Shown here in pieces: positions 1 to 17,984 of a DNA stretch of 64,000 nucleotides; position 1 is the first letter of the stretch; the number at the start of each line of letters is the position of its first letter. Under the pieces are notes generated by a model, which did no database searches, had not been told where the DNA came from, and was given only the letters and a program-made list of their open reading frames with translations. Origin of the DNA: Cruorifilaria tuberocauda (taxonomy: Eukaryota > Nematoda > Chromadorea > Rhabditida > Onchocercidae); NCBI GenBank assembly GCA_013365365.1, contig JABVXU010000075.1, forward strand, positions 112,915-176,914, read 5' to 3'. Made by a program: the position numbers and the translations under genes.

Positions 1-1056
1 AATTCTGAACATGAAAAACACTGGAAGAGGCTTGCAAAGCCAATAAGAGTGGCTTAAAACAAAAGATCGGGAGGAAAGTATGAGAAAGAAGATGAAACTC
101 AAGGATCCTATCTTCTTTCAGTCACGTCCTCCCTACACGACATGCAAACATAATCGCCGACAGCTAGATCGACCACCATTTATAAATTTAACATGAATTG
201 CGGCATATTAATAGTTTGAATTCTCTGAAATAAAAGCATCGTATGATTCAATTCAGTGTTTTTTCAGGTTGCATGTAAAATTATTTACCATTCCTCCAGA
301 ATGCTGGTGAAAAGAATGCACATGAAAAACAAATTTTATCACCATGAAGCAAAAAATTGATAACAAGGAAGTGGCATAATATACACCCCAACAGTTTGCA
401 CTGGTAAATATTTAATACACATACCAATGATTTACTTTCTAGCTTTCAGCTCCAGATAAATAAATAAAAATCAGAACTTCACTTCAGGAAATGACTACCA
501 CAAGTCCTTTATGAACTTTGGATAACTCACAAACCTTTAAAAGTAATTAACTACGGAAGTCACAAATATTCGGTTAGACATATTCACACAGAATCATGTC
601 ATACATCATTAATTCATGGCCCGATAACAGATAATTATATAATATTATATAATTCATCACACTGCAAAATTTCTTCCTAAAATAGGACTCAGATTTTCAA
701 GTCCATAAGAATTGTAATATAATATAAGTATATCGATAATCATATCTTTATAAATAATTATGTCAGAACTGTTTGATTTTTCTAAATTATGTCAATAACC
801 CGTAGTGACAAAACAACTGCATTTTCAAAACAGTACTAGATATATTAAGCAAATTTTAGTAGTAATAACTTTTTCAGCTATCAAAATTTTCTGTGCTTAT
901 CGAGAAATGATGATTACCAAAAAGCTAGAATAAGACAGAACGGAGCATATCAATCATTCGATATAAATGCTCGTAAGTATTACACGAAATTAATTCTTCA
1001 CCTGCAGTTCAGCAACCTTTGCATACAAATTATTGAAAAACCAATAATGAATAGAT
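1..1056. other. Gene-free stretch downstream of TM9SF3
   Basis: AT-rich sequence 3' of the minus-strand TM9SF3 gene. It should hold that gene's 3' UTR. I see no long ORF, no family-like exon and no clear repeat on either strand. Confidence 0.5.
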
Positions 1057-4000
1057 TTAGTCAATTTTCACCGTTGAATAAATCTTATGAATAAATTTTG
1101 CAGCACCCCAGTAGCCAATGGTACCACACATAAATCCAAGAGCTGCACTGAACAATCCCATATATCCGAAATAGAACACAGTCTGGAAAAGCCCATACAT
1201 CCTGAAAACTTAATTTCATTTGATTTTAAAATCATGCTAATTGAAAATTAATAAAACATTGTGCAGTTCGAATTAGAGTGCTGAATTCAAAAAAAAAACT
1301 GACTTTGTCTTGAACAAGAAGTAATAAACTGAATAAAGATAAACGTAAAAAGATGTAGATGCTCCCGCCAGAAAGCTGGTCCATCTCCTGCAAAAACCAC
1401 TACAGTTGGTCTAACATAAAATTACAAACTTGTTTTAGATATATAATATGATCTAAGAGTAAAATAATTGAAAAGAAAGACTACCATCGATAATCTTCGG
1501 CATTCAGGAGGAAATAACTGCACACAACCGTGACACACATCGTAACAATTGCAAGGATAAGAGTAACCAGCAGCATAAAGCCATAGACATAATATATTTT
1601 ATATGCCCAGAATGACGTAAAGATAAAGTACCTGCAATTTTTAAGATTACTGTATTATAGAAGTAAAAATTCTAGAAAAGTATATTCATTCCTTTTAAGA
1701 AGTAAAATTACATTTCAATGAAGATAGAACCAAACGGCAGAACACCACCAAGAAGAATAATCAACGATGGTTCTAGAAACCATTTCTTATCCGGAATCGG
1801 ACGTGGGACAGCATTTACTCGGCATGGATTGTCACTTTGTCCTTTTACGTTGCGTCCTGAGCTCAAAAGAACTTGGAATAATACAATTTATTTCGTGTTT
1901 CAGCAGGATAAATGGAATGTGACTAACCAAGTACGGTGCCCACTAAAGTTAAGGGAAGAATGACAAATAAGCAAATAGCTGTGACGGCAAGCATAATTGT
2001 GAATGGAATAGCTCTTGATGCATGATATGATATCGCTACAATATTGACCAAGAATGCCACAAATGACACTAAAGAGGGCAAAAGAAATGCGCCAAATACC
2101 ATTTGACGTATCCACCTATAAAAGTTGACAAATAACACCTCCACATTTACCTAAAATCACTTTCTTGACTCTATAAAATTGAAAAAGAAATGCAAAAAAC
2201 TTACTGCTTGCCTCCAAATCGAGCGTACATTGACCCACCAGCAAAGCCATTTACTGGAGATGCTGCGGCATATACAAAAATAGCGGCACTCAGCAATGAT
2301 CCTCTTCTGGAAAAAACGAAATGAAATTTGAAGTTCAACATTATATGAAGTGCGAGATTATCGATTATCGCTTCGAGATATAAATAATTTGTTTGAAGAA
2401 AAGAATCAATTTACTCCGTATAAAATTCGCCAATAATAGCAAGAATAATAGTAATTATTGCAACTGCAAACACATGATACCCAGTACCAACCAACGATGA
2501 AAAAAGCATTGGGAACGCTGGTGTTCTGAACACATCTCCATGCACCTGCTTCCAACCGTATTCATCACCTAAATCACGCTCCTGAAAAGAAGGTTCTTCT
2601 AATAAGAAATTTGATCGGATATTAATACCCTTCACAGGTTATATGCTTATATAGTAATGATAACAACAAATATTTCAGGATATTGGAAATTTATGGAAAA
2701 AGCAAAAAACAGTAGGCTAACAGAGAAAATGAAACGAAAAATTTTTAAACAATGTAAAAGTATCATCTTACCATGTCATCAAGATCTTCATCTTTTTGAT
2801 AACGAGCATAATCTTTCCTCAGTGTTCGCATAAGTATCATCCAGACCAACCCAACCAGAAAGATTACCATCATAAACGAATTGAAAATGGAGAACCAGTG
2901 TATCTAGAAATTTAGAATCTAGAGCATCAGAAAAACTGAAGGAAATCTCGTTCTTGAAAATACACCTACTCTGTGCTGGAAAAAGGTTGGGTCCAGGTAT
3001 TTCTCGAACCGTTTATCAAATTCAACATCAGAAGATTTCCAAATAACTTCATATGTAAAAGAGATGGAAGCACCAGGTGCCAATGCAACGCGCACATCTG
3101 AGGTTACATTAATATCCACAATCTTCAAAAAATGTTGATGGATTATTCGCAAAAAAACTTCAGTGCAACAACAGTTGAATTAAAAAAAAGATCAATGATA
3201 TGCAGAAACCAGACGTTTAAAATAACTTTCTGTTAAAATAACAGAAAATAAACTCTTACTTACTTGCTTCCCATTATAACCAATTTCTAGTTTTTTGTGT
3301 GTGAAAAGTCGATAATTTGGTGGAGTTGTTAATGAATCAATCTCACCAACCATACCTAAAATAGTTTCATTTCCCATCCTTTACGTAAAAGAAAGCAAAA
3401 ACAATTTCATCGAGGAAATAACGGCATAGATACAATCTTACCACTTGAACTTCAACAATTAAACAAAACACCAACCATACATAGGTAGTTCATCAAGATA
3501 CATCTGATACCAATAATTATTTCGTACTGCATAAACGAACTGCTTGTAGTCCTCTTCACTCAGAGTTTTCTTACAAAATTCCATTTTTTCCATATTTTCT
3601 ATAAAATGTATGTTCAGCACCAAAAACAACTTTCATTTGTTAAATTCAGTTGAAGATAATTACCTTTAAATTTGATATCCAACCCCGAGTAGTCAAGTTC
3701 AACTCCTAAGAGTGCTTCTCCCAATGTTTCGTGATAATGGTTAATTGAGTGCTTCGGCCCTCGGCAAAAAGGTAGTGAAAAATACGTGTAGGTTTCCTGA
3801 CGATTACTGTATGGACCAACTGTGTTCATCCATAACACAATCTTAATTTTCGTAAAAATAAGAAAGAGATAAATTTAGAAAATGAAATGCAGCGTAATTA
3901 CTGACTTTAAACATATTTATTTTTTCCCAAAAAAAGTTTCTCCTCAACAGACCAGAAAATGTCCAGGTTTTCTAAAATTACGTATCGCTTACCTGAACCG

Positions 4001-4380
4001 TAATCGATCTAAATCAATTTCAAAGCCAGCTTTTCAGCCCGATTAACTTAATATTTAAATGTAAAAAAGATTTCTCTCAAAAACCCCATGCGAGTTAGGA
4101 CGATGCTATTTGTAGACTACGGAGACCATGATTGCTCTCCATGAATGATCCGAAAAAAGAGTGGAACGTAAGCACATCCAATATGCAGTTACAAAATATA
4201 GAAACCTTTGTGATTCATCTTATGTCTGTAATGAGTAAATGTCGTGGTAATAGAAAAAGACTAGTGATTGAATGAACCATGTTGGCTGACCTCTTCACCA
4301 TCACGATACAGATGATCATGTTCATCGCCCTCCACAAAAAGATATGTCCATAGCAATAAAGTACAGATAACGCGCCGCAT
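1057..4380 (-). CDS. TM9SF3: Transmembrane 9 superfamily member 3 (nonaspanin)
   Basis: Multi-exon gene for a Golgi/endosomal nine-pass membrane protein of the TM9SF (EMP70) family. Exon 1 (4380-4291) encodes a hydrophobic signal peptide beginning [18 protein letters not shown] and ends in an acidic, His-containing segment. The next exon starts near 3841 with [17 protein letters not shown] and PFCRGPKHS, a lumenal block close to vertebrate TM9SF3. Hydrophobic segments follow between about 2.8 and 1.1 kb. The last exon reads [18 protein letters not shown] and ends in VKID then TAA at 1059-1057. A C-terminal KxD is the family's COPI-binding retention signal. The acceptor before VLWMN (AATTAAG) is weak. 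The gene is divergent from the amidotransferase A gene. TM9SF3 is preferred to TM9SF1/2/4 because of the [15 protein letters not shown] block; not every exon was traced. Confidence 0.9.
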
Positions 4381-6296
4381 TACTTGATGAAACCCAGAAA
4401 ATACTATTCATTCACTTAGTAATATAAATGTTTATATCAAAATTTATAAGCCATCGCTTTATTTTAAGAGAAAACAGCCACTGCTACCATAAAAATTTTT
4501 TTCAAATTGAATTACATGGTTAAATTTACAAAATTTAACACATGTATATAAATTAAACTCACAATCAGTTGACAACCAGTAATATTCGTAATGAATTTAA
4601 AACTCAGCAGGCCTGCAAAAAGTTAGATACACTTTTCAGAGCACCAAAAATACATTTCACACAATCGTGAATTCACTTCGTGGAATTTTAATGCTCCTTA
4701 TAGCGGTCAGTCCATTTCTTTTCAAAATCATAATTATACATTTTCCAGTTGACGAACAATTTATTTGTAAAGAAATTATACAAATGTATCAAAAAGTCAA
4801 ATAAAAAATATTACGCAGAGACAACAGAAATTTCTATAAATTTTGTCCCTTCAGCATTCTAAATTCAAGGCAAAATGTGACTTTGCTCTACTGTTACAAC
4901 GATCAAGATGATTCAAAATCGAATTCCGGAACGGCTGTTTTCAAATGGACATTATAAAATAGAAACAGCCGTCTTGTTGTCAATGCATCTCAAATTTACG
5001 AATCTGACCTTTCGATACCTAAACTATCTTCAAAAACGAAAATTCCAAAATGAATATTTTGAGTTGAATGTTATCTTTCACCGATAGCAAAATTCAAATT
5101 ACTCTCTTATCAAGGAATGAAAATGAAATGTTAAGAACGCAACATAATACTTGACCATCTCTCTAACAAAAATACCTATTCCAGTCTAAATATGCATTGG
5201 ATCCAGATTAAAAGTATAAAAAATCATGGTAAATAAGTTTAAAAAAAAATTGCTGAAAGCATATTCATTTGCAAAGAACGATACTCCCAAAATAAAAAAT
5301 ATCTTGATTTGCATGTTTCGAAGGAAACTTACTTATAAAGCAGAGAATTGAGATGCACAAAATACAACCACGAAATACCCAGCATTCTTGTATATTGGAG
5401 TTGGAAAAGATGAGAGCGTAATCCATCCTCTGTTTGCTTTCACATGACTTCTAGGACGGTGGGAAAATCAACGAAAATATAATCTTCAGGGAGTTGTTAA
5501 AACCTACCGTCAAGGAGGTAAGAATTTATAGTGATATCTACAGATTTCAATAACATAAACTGATTAGTATTTTAGAGACAGTATTTTACAGAACACAGAT
5601 TAAGAAGAAAAACGATTTAAAACATGAAGCAATGAAATTCTATGCAGAATAATGCATGAAGAGAGCTCCTTCCATTTCCTGTTATTTCATTATCGTTATT
5701 ATCTTTAAATCATACTATTCACTTTATGTTATTGAAACTATGTATATAATTTTATTTTTTCTTCTTTCATTTATTTGCAACAACATTTCAATAAGTCTTA
5801 TTGGAATTCATGATGAAAAAGGCCACTGATGAAGCAAAATAAGTAAAATAGCGTAAATGTCCAGTCAGCTGCTTCTCCAACTTTCAACTTCTGATCACAT
5901 GAATTCACTCCACTCGACATTAATCAAACCTCTGAAAACTGTCTTAACTACAAATCCCGATAAACCAAGCAAAAATTTGCAGATTAACGTTACTCTGACG
6001 CATTACCAAACGAACTTTATACTTTATACTCACTGTGCAATTATTCAAACCACAACAATAGGGTAGGTATTTGGGATGTGTTTGCCTAACGGAATTTCAT
6101 GAGGTATAATTTAGACGAGTAAGTTGTTTCCCTAAATTTTTACATACTGAACTGGAATTCAGTAGATACGAATGTGTTGTTGAGGGGAAATTTCATAAGC
6201 AGTGAAATCCTTAATATAAAATCTATCACGATAGAAAGTTAACTTCACATATCGTGAACATAACTTAAAACTTAAATTTTTTGTAGGGTCCTGGAA
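4381..6296. other. Divergent intergenic region, TM9SF3 / amidotransferase A
   Basis: About 1.9 kb between two start codons pointing apart, so it should contain both promoters. No TATA box stands out. A 69-codon ORF at 5857-6066 shows no recognisable family. The missing N-terminal exon of the amidotransferase gene, if it exists, should lie in the right half: the reading frame is open from the acceptor at about 6286 into the first mapped exon. Confidence 0.45.
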
Positions 6297-8840
6297 ATGG
6301 AGTGTATTGAAAAGGCTATTTTTAAAGCTATGAAATGTCGAAAGTTCAATTCGTTGATTACCGAAACATTCGATCTAGCTTGTGTGCAGGCAAGGGAGAC
6401 ATTGAAGAAAGGGAAAACTCCTTTTCCTGTGGTTGTCAAAGATTGCTATATGTATGTCCTTTTTTTAGTGATTTTCATATTTCCCAGTCTTGAAATATAA
6501 CATTATCGATTGGTCCATATTGATTCAATACACTATGACTTTATTACTAAAAGACAGTTTTTGCAGCAGTTTGGTAAGTTTCAGTTAAAGAGTTGTTACT
6601 TAGAAGTCGTTCTGATAAGTGAAGTGAGTGCTAACTTATATTCTTTTGACAAAGTTGTTTAAGACTGTGTGCGCATTGCCTGGAATTCTTTTTGTTCTAT
6701 TCCCTGTTAGAAGATTATGTTTTCCGGCTTATTCAAATATTAAAATCATTTTGATCGAAATTTTAGGACAGGTAAAATCCGAACAACATGCGCATCACAG
6801 AATCTGTCAAATTTCATTTCGCCATATACTGCCACAGTTGTCAGTAGATTATTTGAAGAAGGTGATTAATTTACAAGTTATACTGGTATTTTACTGATTA
6901 AAGTAACTGGGAAAAATTGTTTTTCAGGTGGTTGTTTGATTGGAAAAGCTAATATGGATGAGTTTTGTATGGGAACATCAAGTTCAAAAGGTTATTTTGG
7001 ACCTGTGAAAAATGGATTAAGTGATGAATTGAATCTTGAAACTGATTGGCGAAGTCCTGGTGGGTCTTCTGGCGGTTGTGGTGTAGCAGTGCAACTGGGC
7101 ATTTCATCAGTGTTGGTATTTTAAGCATTAATAAGTTTTCTCGTTATTGCACTTATGTTTCAACTCAGTGTAAATATATTGAATTCAGATTATTATAGAA
7201 GTTTGGGATCGGACACTGGTGGTTCGTCACGGAACCCAGCAGCTTTCACTGGACTTTTCGGCTTCAAACCTTCCTATGGAGTTTTGTCGAGATATGGGCT
7301 CATCCCTCTGGTTAACTCACTTGATTGCCCATCAATAATTGCTAAAACTGCTAGGGATTGCAACTTCTTACTTCGTAATGATTTTGCCTTCACCAGAACT
7401 TGATCGTTTGTTTGGTGCTATTTTGACTTTCATAGCCTGCAATCAATTACTGAGGCCAAGAAGTATTAAGAGTTCCATATTTTTTACTTGAGATACAATT
7501 TTTTTATGATTCTGCAGAGGTGATGAGTGGTCGCGATGCATTCGATTCGACCTGCATTGATGCGCCATCATCATGTTTTATGCAGGGAAGACCAATCAGA
7601 GGATTAATTGTCGGTATTCCCAAGGTAGGCAATAGAATAGCATATAGGATAAGTATATAGGACTTTTCTAAAGGTTTCCATAATTCTCATAAAAATTGTA
7701 TTCATTTTATTCTTTCAAATATTTTGCAGTTTTGTTTTTGGATTGTATATTTATAATTAATTTTGCTATTACATCAGTAGGAATATTACAACGAAACATT
7801 ATCAAATGAATGCTGGAAAGGATGGAATGAAGCGGCAAAAGCATTAGCTGTGTTGGGTTGCAAGATAAAGGAAGTGAGTATGCCATTCACGCCCTACTCC
7901 ATAATTTGTTATCATGTACTTGCTGAGGCAGATATCACATCAAACATGGCAAGGTAAAAGTTGTATTTCATAAAGTATGTTGAACTGAAATTTATTTCGT
8001 GAAACTTAAATTCAAAAATACAAATTTATAAACGAAGTCGATGTAAGGTCACCTTTGGTATTGTTTTTTTCAGATACGACGGAGTCAAATATGGCCACAG
8101 ATCACATTGTGAGGGGTCAACTTTCATGCTGTATTCTACCACACGAAGTGAATCTCTTAATGAAGTTGTTCGTAGGAGAATATTCGCAGGAAACTATTTC
8201 TTAATGAAATGGTATAACTCCATTACATTTTTCAAATTTAATTTTATCGAAAACAGCTTGGGTAATAAACTGCCGGTAACATGTAGGGACCGTTTCAGTG
8301 CATTAAGCCTTCCGACATGCAGCATGTTAGTTAATTTCTATGTAGCGATGCAGTCCCATTTTTCGAGATTTTCCATCTCAATTTTATGGAAAGTAGTTAG
8401 AACGCGAAATAATTTAAGGTTTTGTTGAGTTGAGTTTTTTCCCATCGTAATGAACTATTTGTAGCCATTACGATGAATATTTTGGGCAGGCCCTTCGTGT
8501 GCGACGCTTGATAAAAATGGATTTCGACCGCGTTTTTCGGGAAGAAGGCTGTGATATCCTGTTAACTCCCGTGACAAGCAGTATACCACCACTGTTTTCC
8601 GAAATTAACGACACTGATGGTTACAAACGAGAACGTGAAAACGATTTTTACACACAACCCTGTAATATGGCAGGTGTTCCAGCAATTTCAGTACCATTCA
8701 CTACAACGGCGGATGGATTTCCAATTGGTGTTCAGATTATCGCTGATTATTTGAAAGACGGCATGACACTGGATGTAGCAGAAAAGCTTTACGAATATTC
8801 TGATGCTCAAACTATAAAACAAACATTTATAGCTAAGTAA
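6297..8840 (+). CDS. QRSL1: Glutamyl-tRNA(Gln) amidotransferase subunit A, mitochondrial
   Basis: GatA/QRSL1, the amidase-signature subunit of the mitochondrial GatCAB complex. It releases ammonia from glutamine to convert Glu-tRNA(Gln) to Gln-tRNA(Gln). Eight coding exons join in phase: 6297-6451, 6767-6861, 6928-7111, 7199-7374, 7518-7624, 7781-7953, 8074-8211, 8465-8840 (467 aa). Visible amidase-signature parts are [18 protein letters not shown] (catalytic Lys), PGGSSGG, and [18 protein letters not shown] with the cis-Ser/Ser nucleophile region, followed by [20 protein letters not shown]. The exon 3/4 join needs the weak donor GTTGGT at 7112, not the nearby GTATTT; only this restores the family spacing. 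The first ATG follows TTTTTTGTAG by about 10 bases. Relative to human QRSL1 the model lacks roughly the first 25 residues, so an upstream exon with the transit peptide is probable. The gene is convergent with parvin. Confidence 0.92.
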
Positions 8841-8934
8841 GATTTTATAAACACTTGGTAGTAATTTATAAGTTATCAATCTCAGATGAAATTATTAGTC
8901 GTGCAATTTTTAAGGTTATTAATTGAGGTTATGG

Positions 8935-11900
8935 CTATACATGTTTGTATCGTGTAAATAATGAATGAAGAATACGCAGTGTACTTTTTAAATCACCATT
9001 TACAATATCTTGCACGCGTGCACGTGGTCGTTGTAGATCGGCTTCATACATCAGCTGGTACGCGAACGTAACATTATTTATTTTCTGCTCGTATGTTAAG
9101 GCCTAAAACAATTAGTATTCAACTGATATGAAGTCGATTATTCCAAATAACTCGAGACTTAGAGCTTACATATTGATTAGGATGAATCAAACCATTCTTA
9201 TCTTTAAAAATGAAGGATAGTGGACAAAAAATGTCTGTGAATACCTGCAAATCGAAACTGTAAAGAGGAACGAAGTATCCTTCCAGCAAACCCATTAAGA
9301 GCACCAAATAAACTCCATCCTTGAACTGATTCTCTAGATCTGTCACTTCCAAATTAATCTTGTTAAGATGTTTGTTACAGAAAGCCAACAGTGAACTCTT
9401 CACGTGTGCCAGTTTATCAGGTCCATAATCAAACAGAGTATCAAAGGCATCTCTCTCACCCTAAAAAGATAAATTATTAACTGAAGTGAAGCAAAAATGG
9501 TTACTAGCAATGAGAGATCTGAAACTTCTCAACTTCTTCACTTTACTTTCAATCTATCGCGCAAACTGACCTTAATACCCAATTCCGGCTGTGTTGTCGT
9601 AAGCTGCTCGGTGATGTAACGACTCTTCAGCTGATTATCTTTCTTCTGTATAACGAGGATCTGCGCATTCACATATTCCGGAAATCTAACGGGAGCGCGA
9701 AAGTATACGGCGATTGCAACCAACAGCTGTATAATTGCTACTGTATCCTGCAATAAATACTTGAATGCGTGGATGATCCCTACAAACTCCTAAAAAATGT
9801 AAAAAAGACCAGAGCTAGAATAACACTGCCATTATCCGATTAAGTAAAAATAATCATAATAGAAACCATGAAAGACACCAATAAAAGAGCGAGAAGAAAT
9901 TTCATCCAGAATTCCGCAGAATCTAAACTTTTTAGTAACTTGAGATAGTCAACTGTTCATCATGTCATCAGAACAACATTGAAAGGCGTCCAGTCACTCT
10001 TATTTTGAATTGGTGATTTTAAATAAGCGCTTGCATAAAGGAAAGAATCCATAGAAACAACCGTACTTTACTGTGAATCAAATCAGCACTCCACTTTGTT
10101 TTTTCATATTGTCCCTGAGCGATGATTCGATTAACAGTTTCAATCACTTTGTGTAGTTTTTGCCGCTGTCCTTCCTCACTCTGAGATACTTCAGGTACTT
10201 CAATCTGGACAACTCACATTATTTGAAGCAACTAAATTAGCTACTCAACAATCATGTGCAAAGAAATAAACAACAATTACTTTCAAAGATTAAATAACTA
10301 ACTGATAGTTCTCAAAAAAATTACTTCTCTCATCAGATATATTTAGAAAGTAAGAAATATATCATAGTATACGTTTCTAGCAACAAGGACACAAACCTTG
10401 ATATTGGCTAGTTTTTCAGTAAGTTTTTGTACGATTTGACCGTCATATAAGTCTTCCTGTATATGTTTCACAACGATTCTTTGCGACGCTAATTCATAAT
10501 TCAACCAGTGAATCAAAAGCTGTATTACTTCCTGTACACGTGGGTCATCACGAGATTCAATAGTCAGCAATCTCTTTTCTTCTCCTGAAATAAATTTTCA
10601 TCTGTACATAATATTTTAATCCTACATAAATTTTTCTATAAAGAAAGAATTTTTTGTAAGAATATGCAAACTATATGAAAATACCATAACAACTAGAAAC
10701 TGCTCCAGCTGATTTCATTGCTAAGGCAGCATATACTTCTGTAACTTTAGCTCTTATTTGAATTTACGCTGGCAGTTGAGAATAAAGCTTTCATGTGAAC
10801 AATGGCACTTCCAATTATATCACACTTCATAAAGAATACTTCATATCACTAATAATGTACCAATATATTCAGTTATTTGAAAAATCACTTGAAAAAAGTA
10901 AACTTTATAATCTGATCAAAAAGGAAGAGAAACAACGCAATTGGAAATATTTGTGGTCAAAGAGTATTTCGTTGTATGATTTACCTTCTTCAAGCATAAT
11001 ATTCTGCAGAGTCGCTGAGACTGGGATAACTGCAGAATCAATTGCCTTCGCTCCTTCTGTTTCAACCTAAAACTGGAAATTTGAACATCCTGTTATTATC
11101 AACAATCCACCTCGTATATTTTTTCATTCCAATACATCCTTTTCACACATTCTCTATTTTTTCGATGACCTCCTTCGCTTTTCCGCAATAGAATGAATTT
11201 CTGCCAAAATATGGCATATTATGGTTGGTTAAGACTCTCATCAAGCATTAGCTATATTGATTTTCTGATTAAACACAATATTCCATTGCTTTATATCCAT
11301 ATTAAAGATGCTTGAGTTGAGTGACATAATATTTTCCAAAATACTTCAAAATCCAATGAAGCTAATCAAATCTATTCAGCTTTATCTAATTATATTCCAA
11401 TTCATTATATGAATGTTATGAGATTCACATTGACTTATTAACGATAAAATTTCCAATTCAAATGAACTCCAATACTCATTTCAATTGGAAATACACCGAG
11501 CAAGTTTTTTATATGTTTTTGACTTAAAGTGAAAGTTAACTGAATTCAACGATGTCTAAAAAGCAATAAAAAAACTCACTTCCATAGCTTCATTTTCAGC
11601 TTCTTGTTCTAGTTGTTGCGACTTTTTTTTCCTTCCAAGAGTCCCTAATTTGTCGAAAAATGATTCATCCTAAAATAAAATAATAAAATTTCTACAGTTC
11701 CATTCATTTGCTACAGATACTACACTTTTGACAACATTTTCAACATAAAGTAGACAAATAAAGTTCATATTTATTTAAGCAAAATCCACTTCATTTATCC
11801 ATAACAAGGAATCACGTAAACGCCGAGTGAAGCAATTATGTAATTGATGTAAGTGCCAATGAATAACATAATTGCTTCATTCGGATACCGAATCGACTCA

Positions 11901-12034
11901 CGTCCTCTCTCGAACTATCACTGTCCAGAAATTATGATGTTTAGATACAAAAATTAAACGTTTCTAACCTTCTTCTCCTTTCTAATGGTGCCCTTCGACA
12001 AGAACGTTGGATCAGTGGACGATCGAGACGTCAT
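8935..12034 (-). CDS. pat-6: Parvin / actopaxin
   Basis: Focal-adhesion adaptor of the ILK-PINCH-parvin complex that links integrin to actin; its worm orthologue PAT-6 acts at muscle dense bodies. The N-terminus (MTSRSSTDPTFLSKGTIRKE, from 12034) is Ser/Thr- and Lys-rich. Then come DESFFDKLGTLGRKKK and a Glu-rich linker. CH1 begins near IESRDDPRVQEVIQLLIHW and includes DLYDGQIVQKLTEKL. The second CH domain follows ERDAFDTLFDYGPDKL and contains DGVYLVLLMGLLEGYFVPL. The C-terminus, DIVNGDLKSTLRILHSLFTR then YKHV and TAG at 8937-8935, matches the parvin ending. Upstream of the ATG is AAATATTAG, a possible trans-splice acceptor. The first intron holds a long inverted repeat at 11823-11884. The stop lies only 94 bp from the stop of the convergent amidotransferase gene, so mature 3' ends probably overlap. 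Confidence 0.94.
11823..11884. repeat. Inverted repeat, 19-bp arms, in parvin intron 1
   Basis: Arms at 11823-11841 (CCGAGTGAAGCAATTATGT) and 11866-11884 (ACATAATTGCTTCATTCGG) are reverse complements at 18 of 19 positions, with a 24-nt spacer. Either strand could fold into a hairpin. It lies in the intron between the first two parvin coding exons. It could be a small-RNA precursor, a short MITE-like remnant, or chance. Confidence 0.75.
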
Positions 12035-12964
12035 ATCGGATGCTACTAATATTTCTCACACCAATGGTATGTAGATACTATTTTAAAATGTAGTTTGTAA
12101 ATGTAGTAGTAGCAGCAGTTGGAGCAGATATAAGCTCGACTAAACGCTATGAACTGATTGCCAGTTGTCTAATTCTGCTAGCCCGTAGTGATTATTGCTG
12201 TGTCGATGCAAGCAGTTGTATTACGAACAAATAGAATTAACAGCAATATGTATTTTCAAGCTAAAACCAACAAATTATTCTTTGAAGCAATCGTTTCGTC
12301 CCACATATATTTACTTTCGAATTACGAAAATCAAAAAAAAAGAGAGGATTCCCCCTTGATTTGGAAGCATTTTAGGCAAAACATACACAAGAAGAAAATT
12401 CAAGCAAATAAGGAATAAAATCCTAATGCTTTTTGGGGAGATGAAATGTAGAAAATGGTGGTCATGATGAAGACGGTTTATATTATTTGTCAAAAGTGCT
12501 CCCACCACTTCACTCGTTATAAAGTCGGTTTCACATTTGAGCTCAGTATTGTTTGCAAGTATGAGCACCAAAGTAAGATTAAAGAATTCATCTTAATCGT
12601 AGGATTTAATAAACAAAACAAGAGCAATAATAAGCATGAATAGAATGAAAAAACTATGTCCATTTAGTGAAACGCTGATGATTCTGAATAATACACGATG
12701 ATTTGAAATTTTAAATTAAATCAAAAGCTACTGTTGCTTAAAAAACAACGATAATGGTACCCAAAATTGTTAGAAATAAGAGGTTTTATTTTTTCTAGTT
12801 TTTACTTTAGCTTCATATATTCTATATTATTTTTTATAGCCTAAATCCAAATTTCGCGTTTTCCTCTCATACTCAAGTTATTTAAAAGGATTCGATTCAA
12901 TAAAATAACGCAGTAGTAAAATCTAAAAGTCCCAATAAAGACGACTGACTCCATTTCTCTCACT
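12035..12964. other. Intergenic region between PRP5 and parvin
   Basis: About 0.9 kb between two minus-strand genes, downstream of PRP5/DDX46 and upstream of parvin. It should hold the PRP5 3' UTR and parvin promoter. ORFs of 62 to 86 codons on both strands overlap one another and show no family features. The spacing is larger than typical nematode operon gaps, so an operon is not indicated. Confidence 0.45.
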
Positions 12965-17984
<5,020 letters not shown>

